Source of the DNA: Prevotellamassilia timonensis
GTDB lineage: Bacteria > Bacteroidota > Bacteroidia > Bacteroidales > Bacteroidaceae
Assembly (NCBI RefSeq): GCF_900106785.1
Contig: NZ_LT629842.1
Location: forward strand, 75,694-139,693
Direction: 5' to 3'
Length of the DNA stretch: 64,000 bases
The notes under the pieces were generated by a model, which saw only the letters and a list, made by a program, of their open reading frames with translations, had not been told where the DNA came from and searched no databases. Shown piece by piece: positions 8,041-16,685 of this stretch; positions within the stretch are counted from its first letter, which is position 1; each line of letters starts with the position of its first letter. The position numbers and the translations under genes are program-made.

Positions 8041-8174
8041 CCACTTAAATTTTTTCGGTTTTCATCAAAAATAGGCTTGATTTTTGAGCTTGAAACGCCT
8101 GATTTATCGTCTTTTGTGGGTGGCTCCCATAGCAGTATTTTCGTGATATTATTCACTTTCTAATTGTTAAAATT

Positions 8175-11100
8175 ATGTCGGATATTAACGCAAATGCTAC
8201 GGTCACGCTTACTGTGAACGGCAAACAGGCACAAAATATGCTCGAACAACTGAAAAAACAAGCTTCCGATTTGGAGGAACGCATCACAAAGGCGGCAGCT
8301 GCTGGGGATAAGGTGCAACTGAAGAAATTGCAAAGGGAGCTACGCCAGACACATCGCCAGATTGGGCAGATTGAGAGTGCAACCCAAGGAGTGGAGAATG
8401 TCATGAAGAGACTGGATAAAGCTTCGCCTAAGGAACTGAATAGAACGCTCAAGGAACTCAAAAAGTCCTTGAACGGCATCGAACGCGGTACGGACGAGTG
8501 GAACAAGCAGTGTGAGAGCATCAAGCGCGTAAAGGCTGAAATCGCGAATGTCAATGAGGAGCTAAGGGAAACCGAAAAGGAGAATGTGGGACTTGTGGAC
8601 CGCATCAATGGTTTTGTGGACAAGTGGGGCAACATCATTGCAGGGGTGGCTGCTGTCGGCACGGGACTTGTCTTGGCAGGACGCAAGGCAGTGAACGCTT
8701 TTGCGGAGATGGACGCGGAAATGGCGAATGTGCGCAAGTTCACGGGGTTGGCTGATGACGAAGTGAAGGAACTGAATGAGGATTTTAAGAAGATGAACAC
8801 CCGTACTTCGCGTGAGGACTTGAACAAACTCGCAGAGGAAGCGGGGCGACTCGGAAAATCTTCAAAAGAAGATGTCTTGGGCTTTGTCAAGGCAGCTGAC
8901 CAAATCAATGTGGCTTTGGACGAGTTGGGAGATGGGGCGACCTTGACGCTTTCCAAACTCACCAACATATTTGGTGATGAAGCGAGACTTGGCACAGAAA
9001 AATCCTTGCTCGCTGTGGGTTCAGTGATTAACGACCTCTCGCAAAATTGTACAGCTTCTGCTGGCTACCTCGCGGAGTTTGGCAAGCGCATGGCTGGCGT
9101 GGGGGCGCAAGCTGGTATGACTATTCCGCAAATCATGGCTTTTGCAGCAGTATTGGATAGCCAGGGACAAGCTTGCGAGATGTCGGCAACGGCTTTATCT
9201 CAGTTGATAATGAACCTTTTTAAGGAGCCAAGCAAGATAGCCAAGGCAACGGGCATGGATTTGGACGAACTGAACAAGGCATTGAAACGCAGCACCAACG
9301 AGGGACTGCTTATGCTCCTTCAAAAGTTGAAGGAGTTGGGCAACATGGACGTACTCGCTCCTGTTTTCAAGAACATGGGTGAGAATGGCGCCCGTGCTTC
9401 ACAAGTTTTGGCAACCTTAGCCGGCAATGTGGAAATGGTGAAGTGGCAACAGGAACAAGCGACACAGTCGTTTGAAGATGCCACCTCGGTGACGAATGAG
9501 TTTAATGTGCAGAACTCGACTGTAGAGGCGGAGCTGGATAAGGCAAGAAAGCGCGTCACGGAGTTGGCTATCGAATTGGGCGAAAAACTGATGCCCGTCA
9601 TGAAGCATGTAATCAGTACTACGACCCTCACACTGAAGGCTATGAGTACGACAATAGACTTCCTTGCAAGAAACAAGGAAGCCATTATCGTATTGACTTC
9701 AATGGTGGTAGCTTACACCATTGCAGTCAAGGCAAATGCAATAGCTCTTAAAGCACAAGCGGCATGGCATGCCGTGTGCAAGGGTACGGCTATCGCGTAC
9801 CATGCAGTGGTGAACACACTGCAAGCTGGACACATTGCTTTCAATTTGGTATTGGCGAAGCTGCAAGGAAATTGGGCGCGTCAATCCTCACTCATGGTGG
9901 ACTTGAAGCGAAAGGGACTTTCGTTGGCAAGTGGTTGGGGTGTTTTGCTCGCTGCTGCTGTGGCGCTTGGCTATGGCATTTACAAGATGACTAAAAAAGT
10001 GAATGAAGCTGCCGAGGGCGAAAAGGCTTTAGCTGCTGTTCGCCTGAAAGGTCAAGAAGGTATTGTGGAGGAGAAGAACAAGATTGATGCACTGGTTAAG
10101 GTGGCACGTAATGAGAAACTTTCTTTGGACGATCGCCAAAAGGCGGTGCAAGCACTCAATAAAATAATACCCAATTATAATGCGCAGCTGGACGCGACCA
10201 CGGGTAAGTACAAGGAGAACAAGGATGCTTTGGACGCTTATTTGCTTTCTCTTACGAAAAAGTATGAGATTGAGGGAGCAAAAGATATGCTCAAAGAGAT
10301 TGGCAAACAAAAGGCGCAACTTACCATGGAAATTAAACAGCTGGACGAGGAAGCTGATGCGTATGATGCCAAACAAAAAAGTATCGAATCGGCAAGCTCG
10401 AACACGATGTATAGCTATGGTACAGCTGGCGGAACAATGGCGAGTTACAGCGGTATTGCTAATGGTTCACAAGCTGCACGCAAACGAAGTAAAGCGAACA
10501 GCAAACGCAAGGAACTGCAAAAACTGAATGCGCGTCAGAAAGCTATTACAGACACTTATGGCGATGATCTCGGCAAACAAGCTGCCGAGGAAACCAATCA
10601 TAAACCTGTCGTCACAAACAATGGTGGAGGTGGTGGCGGTGCGCCTGTAGTGGACGATGATAAGAAGAATAAAAAGTCGGACAAGTTCAAGGCGGAACAA
10701 GATTGGCAGAAAGAACAGAATGCGCTCAACAAGAAAGCATACATGGAGGGGGAAAAGGACTATGAAGCCTATGTGGAGCGCATGGAGGAGATTGAGCAAG
10801 AATTTTATCAAAAAGTGCTTGCTAACAAGAAGATCACCGCGGAAGAGAAAGCCGAAGCGGAAGCGAACTTGGCGGAAGCAAAGAAAAAGCAGACTGACCG
10901 CAAAAACTCTCCCGATGATTGGAAAGCGAAAGAGGAAGCGCTTAACCGCATTGCGTATGCAAAGGGTGAGAAGGATTATGAGCAATACACCGCACGCATG
11001 GACGAGATCAACGTGCAGTATTGGAAAAAGAAGATGGAGCGTTCTGACGTTTCTGCTAAAGACCTCTTGGAGGCGCAAGCGCAATACCAGGAGGCTATGA

Positions 11101-12515
11101 AGAAACAGGAGGAGAACGCAACTTCTGCTTCTCGCGAACGAGAAGATAAAGCGTATAATGCCCAACTCGCGGAGTTGAAGCAACGCTATATTGATGGACT
11201 TTCTGACACAAAAACCTACGAAGATGCAGTGGGGTTGGCTGAGTTGGAACATCTTCGCAAAGTGGTGCAGCTTTATAAGGAAGGCTCCAAGGAAAGACTT
11301 GCAGCTGAAAAGGAATATCAGAACAAGGTATTTGCCAATCAGCAGAAGATTATCCAACGCCAGCAACAAGTGAAACAGCAACTTAAAGAGGAGTATTTTG
11401 GGGCAAATGCTGATGAACGACTTACGCAATACGATAGTGCGATGGCAGCTCTTCAACAAGTTTACAACGCTGAAGTAAAAGCAGCTGGCGACAATGCGGC
11501 AGAGAAACTGCGCATAGAGGAAGCGTTCGAGAAGGCAAAGCTGGCTTTGCGTAAGAAGTATGCCATTGATAGTATTGGTGTGACTAAGAACGGCATGGAG
11601 AAAGCCAATGAGAAATTGGCTAATTGGTTGGAGAGCGATGCCGGACAAGCCGTTACGCAATCGTTCTCCACTGTCATGAGTGGCATGGGTGAGATATTTA
11701 GTGGCGTTTCTTCTCTCGTCCAGGCGGAACTCGAGAAGGAAACTGCTGCCATCAATGCCCGCTATTCTGCGGAAATCTCTGCGGCAAAGGGTAATAACTA
11801 CAAGGTGGCGAAGCTTGAAAAGGAGAAACAAGCCGCCCTTGCCAAAGCGAAGAACGAGGCAAACAAGAAACTATTTGCCATGCAGGTTATTCAAGCGGTG
11901 GCGCAGACGGCCCAAAACGCTATCTCTGCTTATGGTTCGGCAGCGGCTATTCCTGTGGTCGGTTATATCATGGCACCTATTGCAGCGGCTATGGCTATTG
12001 CTGCGGGCATGATACAGATTGCCGCGATCAAAAAACAACAACAGGCAAGTGAGGCACAAGGATATGCGCAAGGTGGTTTTACTCCGCAAGGCAGAGTAAA
12101 CGAAGAAGTGGGCGTAGTTCATGCCGGGGAATGGGTGGCATCACAAAAGTTGCTCGCATCACCTGTGGCAAGACCTTTGATTAACGCTTTGGACTATGCA
12201 CAAAGGACTAACACCATCGGATCCTTGCGAGCCGATGATGTTTCACGAACAATTGTGGGAACAGGTGCGGTGGCTTCGCCTTCACCGCAACCTGTAATTA
12301 TTCAAGCGCCCACGGACAATGTCGCTTCGGCAGCTTTGGCACAGAGTGCAGCTGTACTCAGTAAGTACGAAGAAACAATGAATCGACTAAGCCAAAGATT
12401 GAATGAACCTTTTGTCACCGTGAATACAGTGACAGGGGACACAGGTATCAAGCAAGCACAAGACGAGTATGATACACTTATGCGCAACAAGTCTCCTAAA
12501 TCAAGGAGAAAATGA
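8175..12515 (+). CDS. Phage tail tape measure protein
   Basis: This 1446-residue protein sets tail length by spanning the tail tube during assembly. The N-terminal 130 residues are coiled coil. Residues about 170-480 match the TP901-type tape measure core (AGRKAVNAFAEMDAEMANVRKF is the opening region), and hydrophobic helices follow near 500-525 and 570-600. Long charged coiled-coil stretches run from about 620 to 1200, and a hydrophobic Ala/Ile-rich stretch lies near 1235-1290. Overall size and alternating coiled coil and membrane-like helices are typical. It marks the phage as having a long tail (siphovirus or myovirus). The large antisense ORFs inside it are shadows. Confidence 0.9.
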   Translation: MSDINANATVTLTVNGKQAQNMLEQLKKQASDLEERITKAAAAGDKVQLKKLQRELRQTHRQIGQIESATQGVENVMKRLDKASPKELNRTLKELKKSLNGIERGTDEWNKQCESIKRVKAEIANVNEELRETEKENVGLVDRINGFVDKWGNIIAGVAAVGTGLVLAGRKAVNAFAEMDAEMANVRKFTGLADDEVKELNEDFKKMNTRTSREDLNKLAEEAGRLGKSSKEDVLGFVKAADQINVALDELGDGATLTLSKLTNIFGDEARLGTEKSLLAVGSVINDLSQNCTASAGYLAEFGKRMAGVGAQAGMTIPQIMAFAAVLDSQGQACEMSATALSQLIMNLFKEPSKIAKATGMDLDELNKALKRSTNEGLLMLLQKLKELGNMDVLAPVFKNMGENGARASQVLATLAGNVEMVKWQQEQATQSFEDATSVTNEFNVQNSTVEAELDKARKRVTELAIELGEKLMPVMKHVISTTTLTLKAMSTTIDFLARNKEAIIVLTSMVVAYTIAVKANAIALKAQAAWHAVCKGTAIAYHAVVNTLQAGHIAFNLVLAKLQGNWARQSSLMVDLKRKGLSLASGWGVLLAAAVALGYGIYKMTKKVNEAAEGEKALAAVRLKGQEGIVEEKNKIDALVKVARNEKLSLDDRQKAVQALNKIIPNYNAQLDATTGKYKENKDALDAYLLSLTKKYEIEGAKDMLKEIGKQKAQLTMEIKQLDEEADAYDAKQKSIESASSNTMYSYGTAGGTMASYSGIANGSQAARKRSKANSKRKELQKLNARQKAITDTYGDDLGKQAAEETNHKPVVTNNGGGGGGAPVVDDDKKNKKSDKFKAEQDWQKEQNALNKKAYMEGEKDYEAYVERMEEIEQEFYQKVLANKKITAEEKAEAEANLAEAKKKQTDRKNSPDDWKAKEEALNRIAYAKGEKDYEQYTARMDEINVQYWKKKMERSDVSAKDLLEAQAQYQEAMKKQEENATSASREREDKAYNAQLAELKQRYIDGLSDTKTYEDAVGLAELEHLRKVVQLYKEGSKERLAAEKEYQNKVFANQQKIIQRQQQVKQQLKEEYFGANADERLTQYDSAMAALQQVYNAEVKAAGDNAAEKLRIEEAFEKAKLALRKKYAIDSIGVTKNGMEKANEKLANWLESDAGQAVTQSFSTVMSGMGEIFSGVSSLVQAELEKETAAINARYSAEISAAKGNNYKVAKLEKEKQAALAKAKNEANKKLFAMQVIQAVAQTAQNAISAYGSAAAIPVVGYIMAPIAAAMAIAAGMIQIAAIKKQQQASEAQGYAQGGFTPQGRVNEEVGVVHAGEWVASQKLLASPVARPLINALDYAQRTNTIGSLRADDVSRTIVGTGAVASPSPQPVIIQAPTDNVASAALAQSAAVLSKYEETMNRLSQRLNEPFVTVNTVTGDTGIKQAQDEYDTLMRNKSPKSRRK

Positions 12516-12521
12516 CTTAAT

Positions 12522-12532
12522 TTCACTATATT
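12522..12532 (+). promoter_or_regulatory. Promoter of the AT-rich phage cargo gene
   Basis: TATATTTG fits the -7 consensus TAnnTTTG and lies about 20 bp upstream of the ATG at 12553, just after the tape measure stop codon. A promoter inside the tail gene block suggests that the next gene is expressed independently of late phage transcription. Confidence 0.55.
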
Positions 12533-12552
12533 TGCAGAAAAATCATTGTATT

Positions 12553-12996
12553 ATGAAAATGAATGTAGAAGACTTTGAGTTAGAGCTTTATTTACCCGAG
12601 CCAACTCGCTTTTATTTTGATTCATCGCTGAAAGAATTTCATGATCTTACAGACCTTGAAAAAGTTCAACACTTAGCCTTTTGTTGTGCAAATGGTTGGA
12701 ATATGCTTGAACATATAAAACTTATGTTTGAAGATTACGATGATGTAAACGCGTTCAAAATTCGCCTTAAAGAAACCCTCATTAGATATATTATTTTCTT
12801 GAGAGTACATGGCAATTGGGATAATGATGAACTTGTTGACAAAGCGTATAATATATTGCTTTCTTATACAGAAAAGTTTCATTCTTCTATAGAAGATCTT
12901 GTAGATATATTGAAGTCTGAATTGAATAGTTATGTTCATTGGACACTTGATAGAGGTAATATTGAATTTGAAGATGAATTAGATATCAAGCTTTGA
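12553..12996 (+). CDS. AT-rich small protein of unknown function, probable prophage cargo (moron)
   Basis: I chose the ATG at 12553 because the promoter box lies between it and the upstream in-frame start at 12469, which would be inside the tape measure gene. The 147-residue product is acidic and helical (starting MKMNVEDFELELYLPEPTRF), with no signal peptide or known motif. Its coding sequence is visibly richer in A and T than the genes on either side. It sits between two tail genes, with its own -7 box before it and a long hairpin after it. That layout is the classic signature of a moron, a gene carried by a prophage for its own or the host's benefit. Function unknown. Confidence 0.7.
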   Translation: MKMNVEDFELELYLPEPTRFYFDSSLKEFHDLTDLEKVQHLAFCCANGWNMLEHIKLMFEDYDDVNAFKIRLKETLIRYIIFLRVHGNWDNDELVDKAYNILLSYTEKFHSSIEDLVDILKSELNSYVHWTLDRGNIEFEDELDIKL

Positions 12997-13011
12997 TGTC
13001 TTTTTTACATG

Positions 13012-13060
13012 AAATGTAATGTGCTACTTTTGCTAATAACAAAGGTAGCACATTACATTT
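13012..13060 (+). promoter_or_regulatory. Perfect 16-bp hairpin with an embedded promoter, abutting a start codon
   Basis: Arms 13012-13027 and 13045-13060 are perfect 16-bp inverted repeats, and the right arm touches the ATG at 13061. The -7 box TACTTTTG (13025-13032) begins in the left arm and runs into the loop. A transcript started there would begin near 13039 and lack the left arm. A read-through transcript from upstream would contain both arms and hide the start region of the hub gene. A T6 run lies before the hairpin, none after it, so it is a poor plus-strand terminator. Confidence 0.6.
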
Positions 13061-15007
13061 ATGGAAATCATCATCAACAACCAACAAGCCGTATTGAAGG
13101 AAGGCACATCGTTTGACTTCATTGCCGAGAATAGATTATTTACGGGAAGTGACAGCTATACGCTGACAATCACTTTCCCTTTGCGAGGGTGTGCCCAAAA
13201 CATAGCGATATTTGGGCATATCCACCGCGCAGATGTGGCAAAGAACAAGGTGGTGTTCGATTGCGAAATTCGCGATCGTGACTTTTATCGGAGTGGCACC
13301 ATCACCATCACGGAAATTTCTGATGTGGAAGTCAAAACGCAATTTTTGGAGGGACGCAGTGAGCAAAACTTTGATGAGACATTCGACGATATTTATTTGA
13401 ATGAGCTGGATTTGGGTTATCCTACAAGCCGCGTGGCGGTTGCAGGGCATTGCATGGACGATATGCGTCCATACCCTGATAATTTCTGGGTCCCGTTGCC
13501 CTGGGTGAATAACACTTCGGGGAACATTCAGAATGAAATGGTGTGGAACGCAGACAAGAATGAATTTATTTGGCCGCATGAAACCAATGCGCAAACGGGA
13601 GCACAGGCTTTGTCGTTTCAGCCTTACTTGCTGTATATCCTTTACAGGATATGCAAGCAGGTGGGTTATAAGTGGGATTTCATGGCATTGGAAAACTCTG
13701 CCTTTGTTAATCTCCTTATATGCAACACCTTGCCTGCGGCATGGGGCGCTTATAACTTTGCACTTGCTTTGCCACATTGGACGCTGACGGAGTTCTTTGA
13801 AGAGCTGGAGAAGTTCCTGTTTGGGGATTTCACCATCAACCACAAGCAGAAAACGATTTCTTTCAAATTCTCTGATGCCATTGCCACGGAAGCAGATGAG
13901 GTTCTGTTGGACAAGGTGGTGGATAGTTATACCACCCAAGTTACACAGGAGGATAAGTCGGAATACTTGGGTAGCGTGAATGTGAAGTATGAGGACAATG
14001 GCAGTTTGCTTTGGGCATACTATTCGTGTGATTGGTACATTCGCAAATATGGCAAGGATGCCAAGGTTTATGATAAAATGGCAGATTTGTTGGAGGCGGC
14101 AAAGTCGCTTAAAATAAGTGGGGTGTACACAAGGCAAACAAGACCGAACGCCAGCAGCACGCAGTATGTGCGTGGCTACAAATATGGCTCTGATGGACAC
14201 AAATTGTTTTATGTCAAGGAAAACCGCACATTCTTTGTCATGTACTGCTACAAATCGGAGTTTGTGATGGAGGGTACTTCGGGCTTTTCAGACAAGACGA
14301 AAACGAAGTGGTATCGCTATTATAATCGTTTGCTCCCTGTCAATGCCTATGGGGAACGCTTTGCGGACAAGAATGCAGAGGACTTGGAACTGAAGATTGT
14401 GCCTGCTTGGATTGAGGGGACGGGAGACAGTCACGGCAATATGCTTTTCATGAATTGTGGCGAGATGGGAAGCAGTGAGAATTGGACACTGACAGAAGAT
14501 GGGAGCGGTTCTTCAAGCGGTAGTCGTTCTGACCGTGTGTTTGGCAGTTCAACGTCAGCCAACACCATTGACTACGATGCAGGAGATTTGGCGCAAGGTG
14601 CGGCAAGCCGTACCATTGCCAAGGGGGAGAACAAGAACACGGACGCTTACTTTGACCAAATATATATGGGCTTTTGGAACGGGGTGCAGTACTTCAAGCC
14701 GTATATGCCGCACCCTGTGGTGGATTTTGTGGAAGTTTCAGATGAGTTCCAGGCATTCGTCACGCCTTTTTCACTTCGCTTGAATGAGGGAATGTGGGAG
14801 GAGAAACGCGAAGTGTTATACAAAATAGATGGCAAGAAAAAGTATCAGTTCTCGTTCTTGTCTGATACTTTGCCCAATCCACGTGCCCTATATTATATAA
14901 GGGGAGGCAAGTATGTTTGCGAAAAAATAACTGCGACATTCAAGGAGAGTGGAATGTCGCAGCTATTGAAAGGCACGTTTTATCGTGTTTTAGATGAAGA
15001 TGAATAA
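13061..15007 (+). CDS. Bacteroidales phage tail hub or baseplate-like protein
   Basis: This 648-residue protein begins MEIIINNQQAVLKEGTSFDF, a form I recall as a widespread, conserved protein directly downstream of the tape measure gene in Bacteroides prophages. The position after the tape measure suggests a distal tail or tail-hub component. A Ser/Gly-rich linker (GSGSSSGSRSD, near residue 483) separates a larger N-terminal part from a C-terminal domain of about 150 residues. No enzymatic motif is seen. The reading frame is intact. Its expression may be controlled by the hairpin abutting its start codon. Confidence 0.65.
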   Translation: MEIIINNQQAVLKEGTSFDFIAENRLFTGSDSYTLTITFPLRGCAQNIAIFGHIHRADVAKNKVVFDCEIRDRDFYRSGTITITEISDVEVKTQFLEGRSEQNFDETFDDIYLNELDLGYPTSRVAVAGHCMDDMRPYPDNFWVPLPWVNNTSGNIQNEMVWNADKNEFIWPHETNAQTGAQALSFQPYLLYILYRICKQVGYKWDFMALENSAFVNLLICNTLPAAWGAYNFALALPHWTLTEFFEELEKFLFGDFTINHKQKTISFKFSDAIATEADEVLLDKVVDSYTTQVTQEDKSEYLGSVNVKYEDNGSLLWAYYSCDWYIRKYGKDAKVYDKMADLLEAAKSLKISGVYTRQTRPNASSTQYVRGYKYGSDGHKLFYVKENRTFFVMYCYKSEFVMEGTSGFSDKTKTKWYRYYNRLLPVNAYGERFADKNAEDLELKIVPAWIEGTGDSHGNMLFMNCGEMGSSENWTLTEDGSGSSSGSRSDRVFGSSTSANTIDYDAGDLAQGAASRTIAKGENKNTDAYFDQIYMGFWNGVQYFKPYMPHPVVDFVEVSDEFQAFVTPFSLRLNEGMWEEKREVLYKIDGKKKYQFSFLSDTLPNPRALYYIRGGKYVCEKITATFKESGMSQLLKGTFYRVLDEDE

Positions 15008-15010
15008 AGT

Positions 15011-16156
15011 TCAGATGATGGCGCCTTGGAGTGCGGTGGCATGGCGCTCGATGGTGGTACGCAAAACCTTTGCGTAAATCTGTGTGGTCCGAATGTCCTC
15101 GTGTCCGAGCATTCGGGCTACATTTTCGATGGGGACATCATGCGCCAAGGCGAGTGTGGCAAAGCTGTGGCGGGCAACGTGGAAGGTCAGATTCTTCTTG
15201 ATGCCAAGCTGTGCTTGTATCAAGTGAAGGTAATCATTTGCCTTTTGGTTGGAAATCTTGGGCAATTTGAAGTCGTACTTTTTCAACACTTCCATGGCAG
15301 GCGCAAGGATAGGGGTGAAGAATTTCGTATCGGTCTTGATGCGGTTCCCGTCAATGAAAACCAAATCACCCTCCTTCACCGTCATGGACTGATAGTCAAA
15401 GTTCTGCACATCGCAGAAAGCAAGACCTGTGTAAGCGGAGAAGATGAAGAGGTCGCGCACCCGTTCCAACTTTCCATCAAAGGGATAGTCGCGCATTTTC
15501 TTCAATTCGCTTTCGAGCAGAGGTTGGCGCTCTTTGCTCTTGCCACGGGTGACACTCACAATTTTGTAAGGATTGCGTGGTATCTCGTCCAATCGTGCCA
15601 GTTCGCCCACCCATTTCTTCAGCCGTTTGTGGTAGCCATAAATGGTAACGTCACTCCGCTCGCCATTGTGCAGCCATCGGTCGAAGGCAAGAATGTTCTT
15701 GGGTGTCAAGTCACCATACGTCTTTAGTTTGCCGTAGGTTTTGACGGCATCAATCACTACTTGCTTGTGCTTGCGCGTGCCGATTTTAATGTCCTCGGCT
15801 GCCAAAGCTTCCTCGCAGTAGGCGATGAAATCTTTTTGAGCTAAAATCTCTTCGGGTGAAAGTTCTGGCTCATTGTTTTTTGCTTGTTCTTCGTAGAAAT
15901 GCTTGTTGAAATTTTCAACATTCGATTCCTCACCAAGCACGTTCATGGTGACGAGAATGTTTTCACATTTCTCTACCACAGCTTTTACTTCTGAAGAATT
16001 GGAGTCTTTTTCCCATTCCTCGGGAGTTGATGTCCCTATAAGAACGTATTTACGGACCTTTTTGCCCAGATTTACTACAACATCAACGTAGCCATAACCC
16101 TTTTTGGCTGCTTCCTTTCTTCTGTCGAAAACGACTTTTACAGCTTTACTCTTCAT
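15011..16156 (-). CDS. Tyrosine integrase of the prophage
   Basis: I chose the start at 16156 (MKSKAVKVVFDRRKEA); upstream in-frame codons to 16249 overlap repeat sequence and give an atypical N-terminus. The product of 381 residues has an N-terminal arm-binding domain, a SAM-like core-binding domain (about 120-220) and a catalytic domain with HVARHSF (His-x-x-Arg), LGHEDIRTTQIY and the nucleophile Tyr in that last motif. The first catalytic Arg is not at the usual place in SAYTGLAFCD, as in many Bacteroidota integrases. It inserts and excises the prophage. It lies convergent with the tail genes, only 3 bp from the hub gene's stop. Confidence 0.93.
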   Translation of the reverse strand: MKSKAVKVVFDRRKEAAKKGYGYVDVVVNLGKKVRKYVLIGTSTPEEWEKDSNSSEVKAVVEKCENILVTMNVLGEESNVENFNKHFYEEQAKNNEPELSPEEILAQKDFIAYCEEALAAEDIKIGTRKHKQVVIDAVKTYGKLKTYGDLTPKNILAFDRWLHNGERSDVTIYGYHKRLKKWVGELARLDEIPRNPYKIVSVTRGKSKERQPLLESELKKMRDYPFDGKLERVRDLFIFSAYTGLAFCDVQNFDYQSMTVKEGDLVFIDGNRIKTDTKFFTPILAPAMEVLKKYDFKLPKISNQKANDYLHLIQAQLGIKKNLTFHVARHSFATLALAHDVPIENVARMLGHEDIRTTQIYAKVLRTTIERHATALQGAII

Positions 16157-16241
16157 GAGAATAGTAGGTGTTAAGCGGAAAAAAATCGCTCCGAGTAGAA
16201 AAAAATGCCTGTTTCGGCAATTTTTTTTGAAGGAAGTGAGG

Positions 16242-16295
16242 TGTATCACTTTTTATGTATCACCTTTTCCAAAGTTGTATCACCTATTGTATCAC
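16242..16295. repeat. Four TGTATCAC direct repeats upstream of the integrase
   Basis: TGTATCAC occurs at 16242-16249, 16256-16263, 16276-16283 and 16288-16295, 90-140 bp upstream of the integrase start and between it and the likely attachment site in tRNA-Lys. Short direct repeats placed like this usually bind the integrase arm domain or an excision factor. Regulation of the integrase gene is the other possibility. Confidence 0.6.
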
Positions 16296-16554
16296 CTTTT
16301 TGGCTTATGAGGGCTTGTGGTGGCACATGTAGGCTACTTGGAGTAATTTTCAACCGCAGTAGTTGAACTTACCATCTCCTTAATTGAACATATACTTTTA
16401 TGTTTTTGTTAGGCTAATCAAAGTGTGTAAATGCTTGATAACCAACGAAAAAGTGGACTCTACTTTCGTAAAATCCACTTGATACTTTTCTTTGGAATTG
16501 ATTTTCCTTCGTGATTCTGCAATAGTCACTAAGTGACCCCGTTGGGAATATAAG

Positions 16555-16627
16555 TGACTTGCTTGGGGTTCGAACCCAAGACCCCAACATTAAAAGTGTT
16601 GTGCTCTACCAACTGAGCTAGCAAGTC
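16555..16627 (-). tRNA. tRNA-Lys (anticodon TTT)
   Basis: On the minus strand the acceptor arm GACTTGC pairs with GCAAGTC, the D-arm contains AGCTCAGTTGGTAGAGC, and the anticodon loop CTTTTAA sits on a CAACA/TGTTG stem with anticodon TTT. The T-arm contains GGTTCGAACCC. The 3' end (16555) faces the integrase, the usual geometry when a phage uses the 3' end of a tRNA as its attachment site. A repeat of this end would be expected left of the window. Confidence 0.95.
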
Positions 16628-16685
16628 AAACCGTTATTGCTGTTAAGCGAGTGCAAAGGTACGAAGATTGTACTAACGCACCAAA

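Noticed and set aside
10467-11831. A 454-codon antisense frame inside the tape measure gene
   Set aside because: It is the shadow of a long Lys/Glu-rich coiled-coil gene, with Leu/Phe-rich improbable composition and no family match.
13136-14200. A 354-codon antisense frame inside the tail hub gene
   Set aside because: The plus-strand gene is conserved and intact. The antisense product has no recognisable domain.
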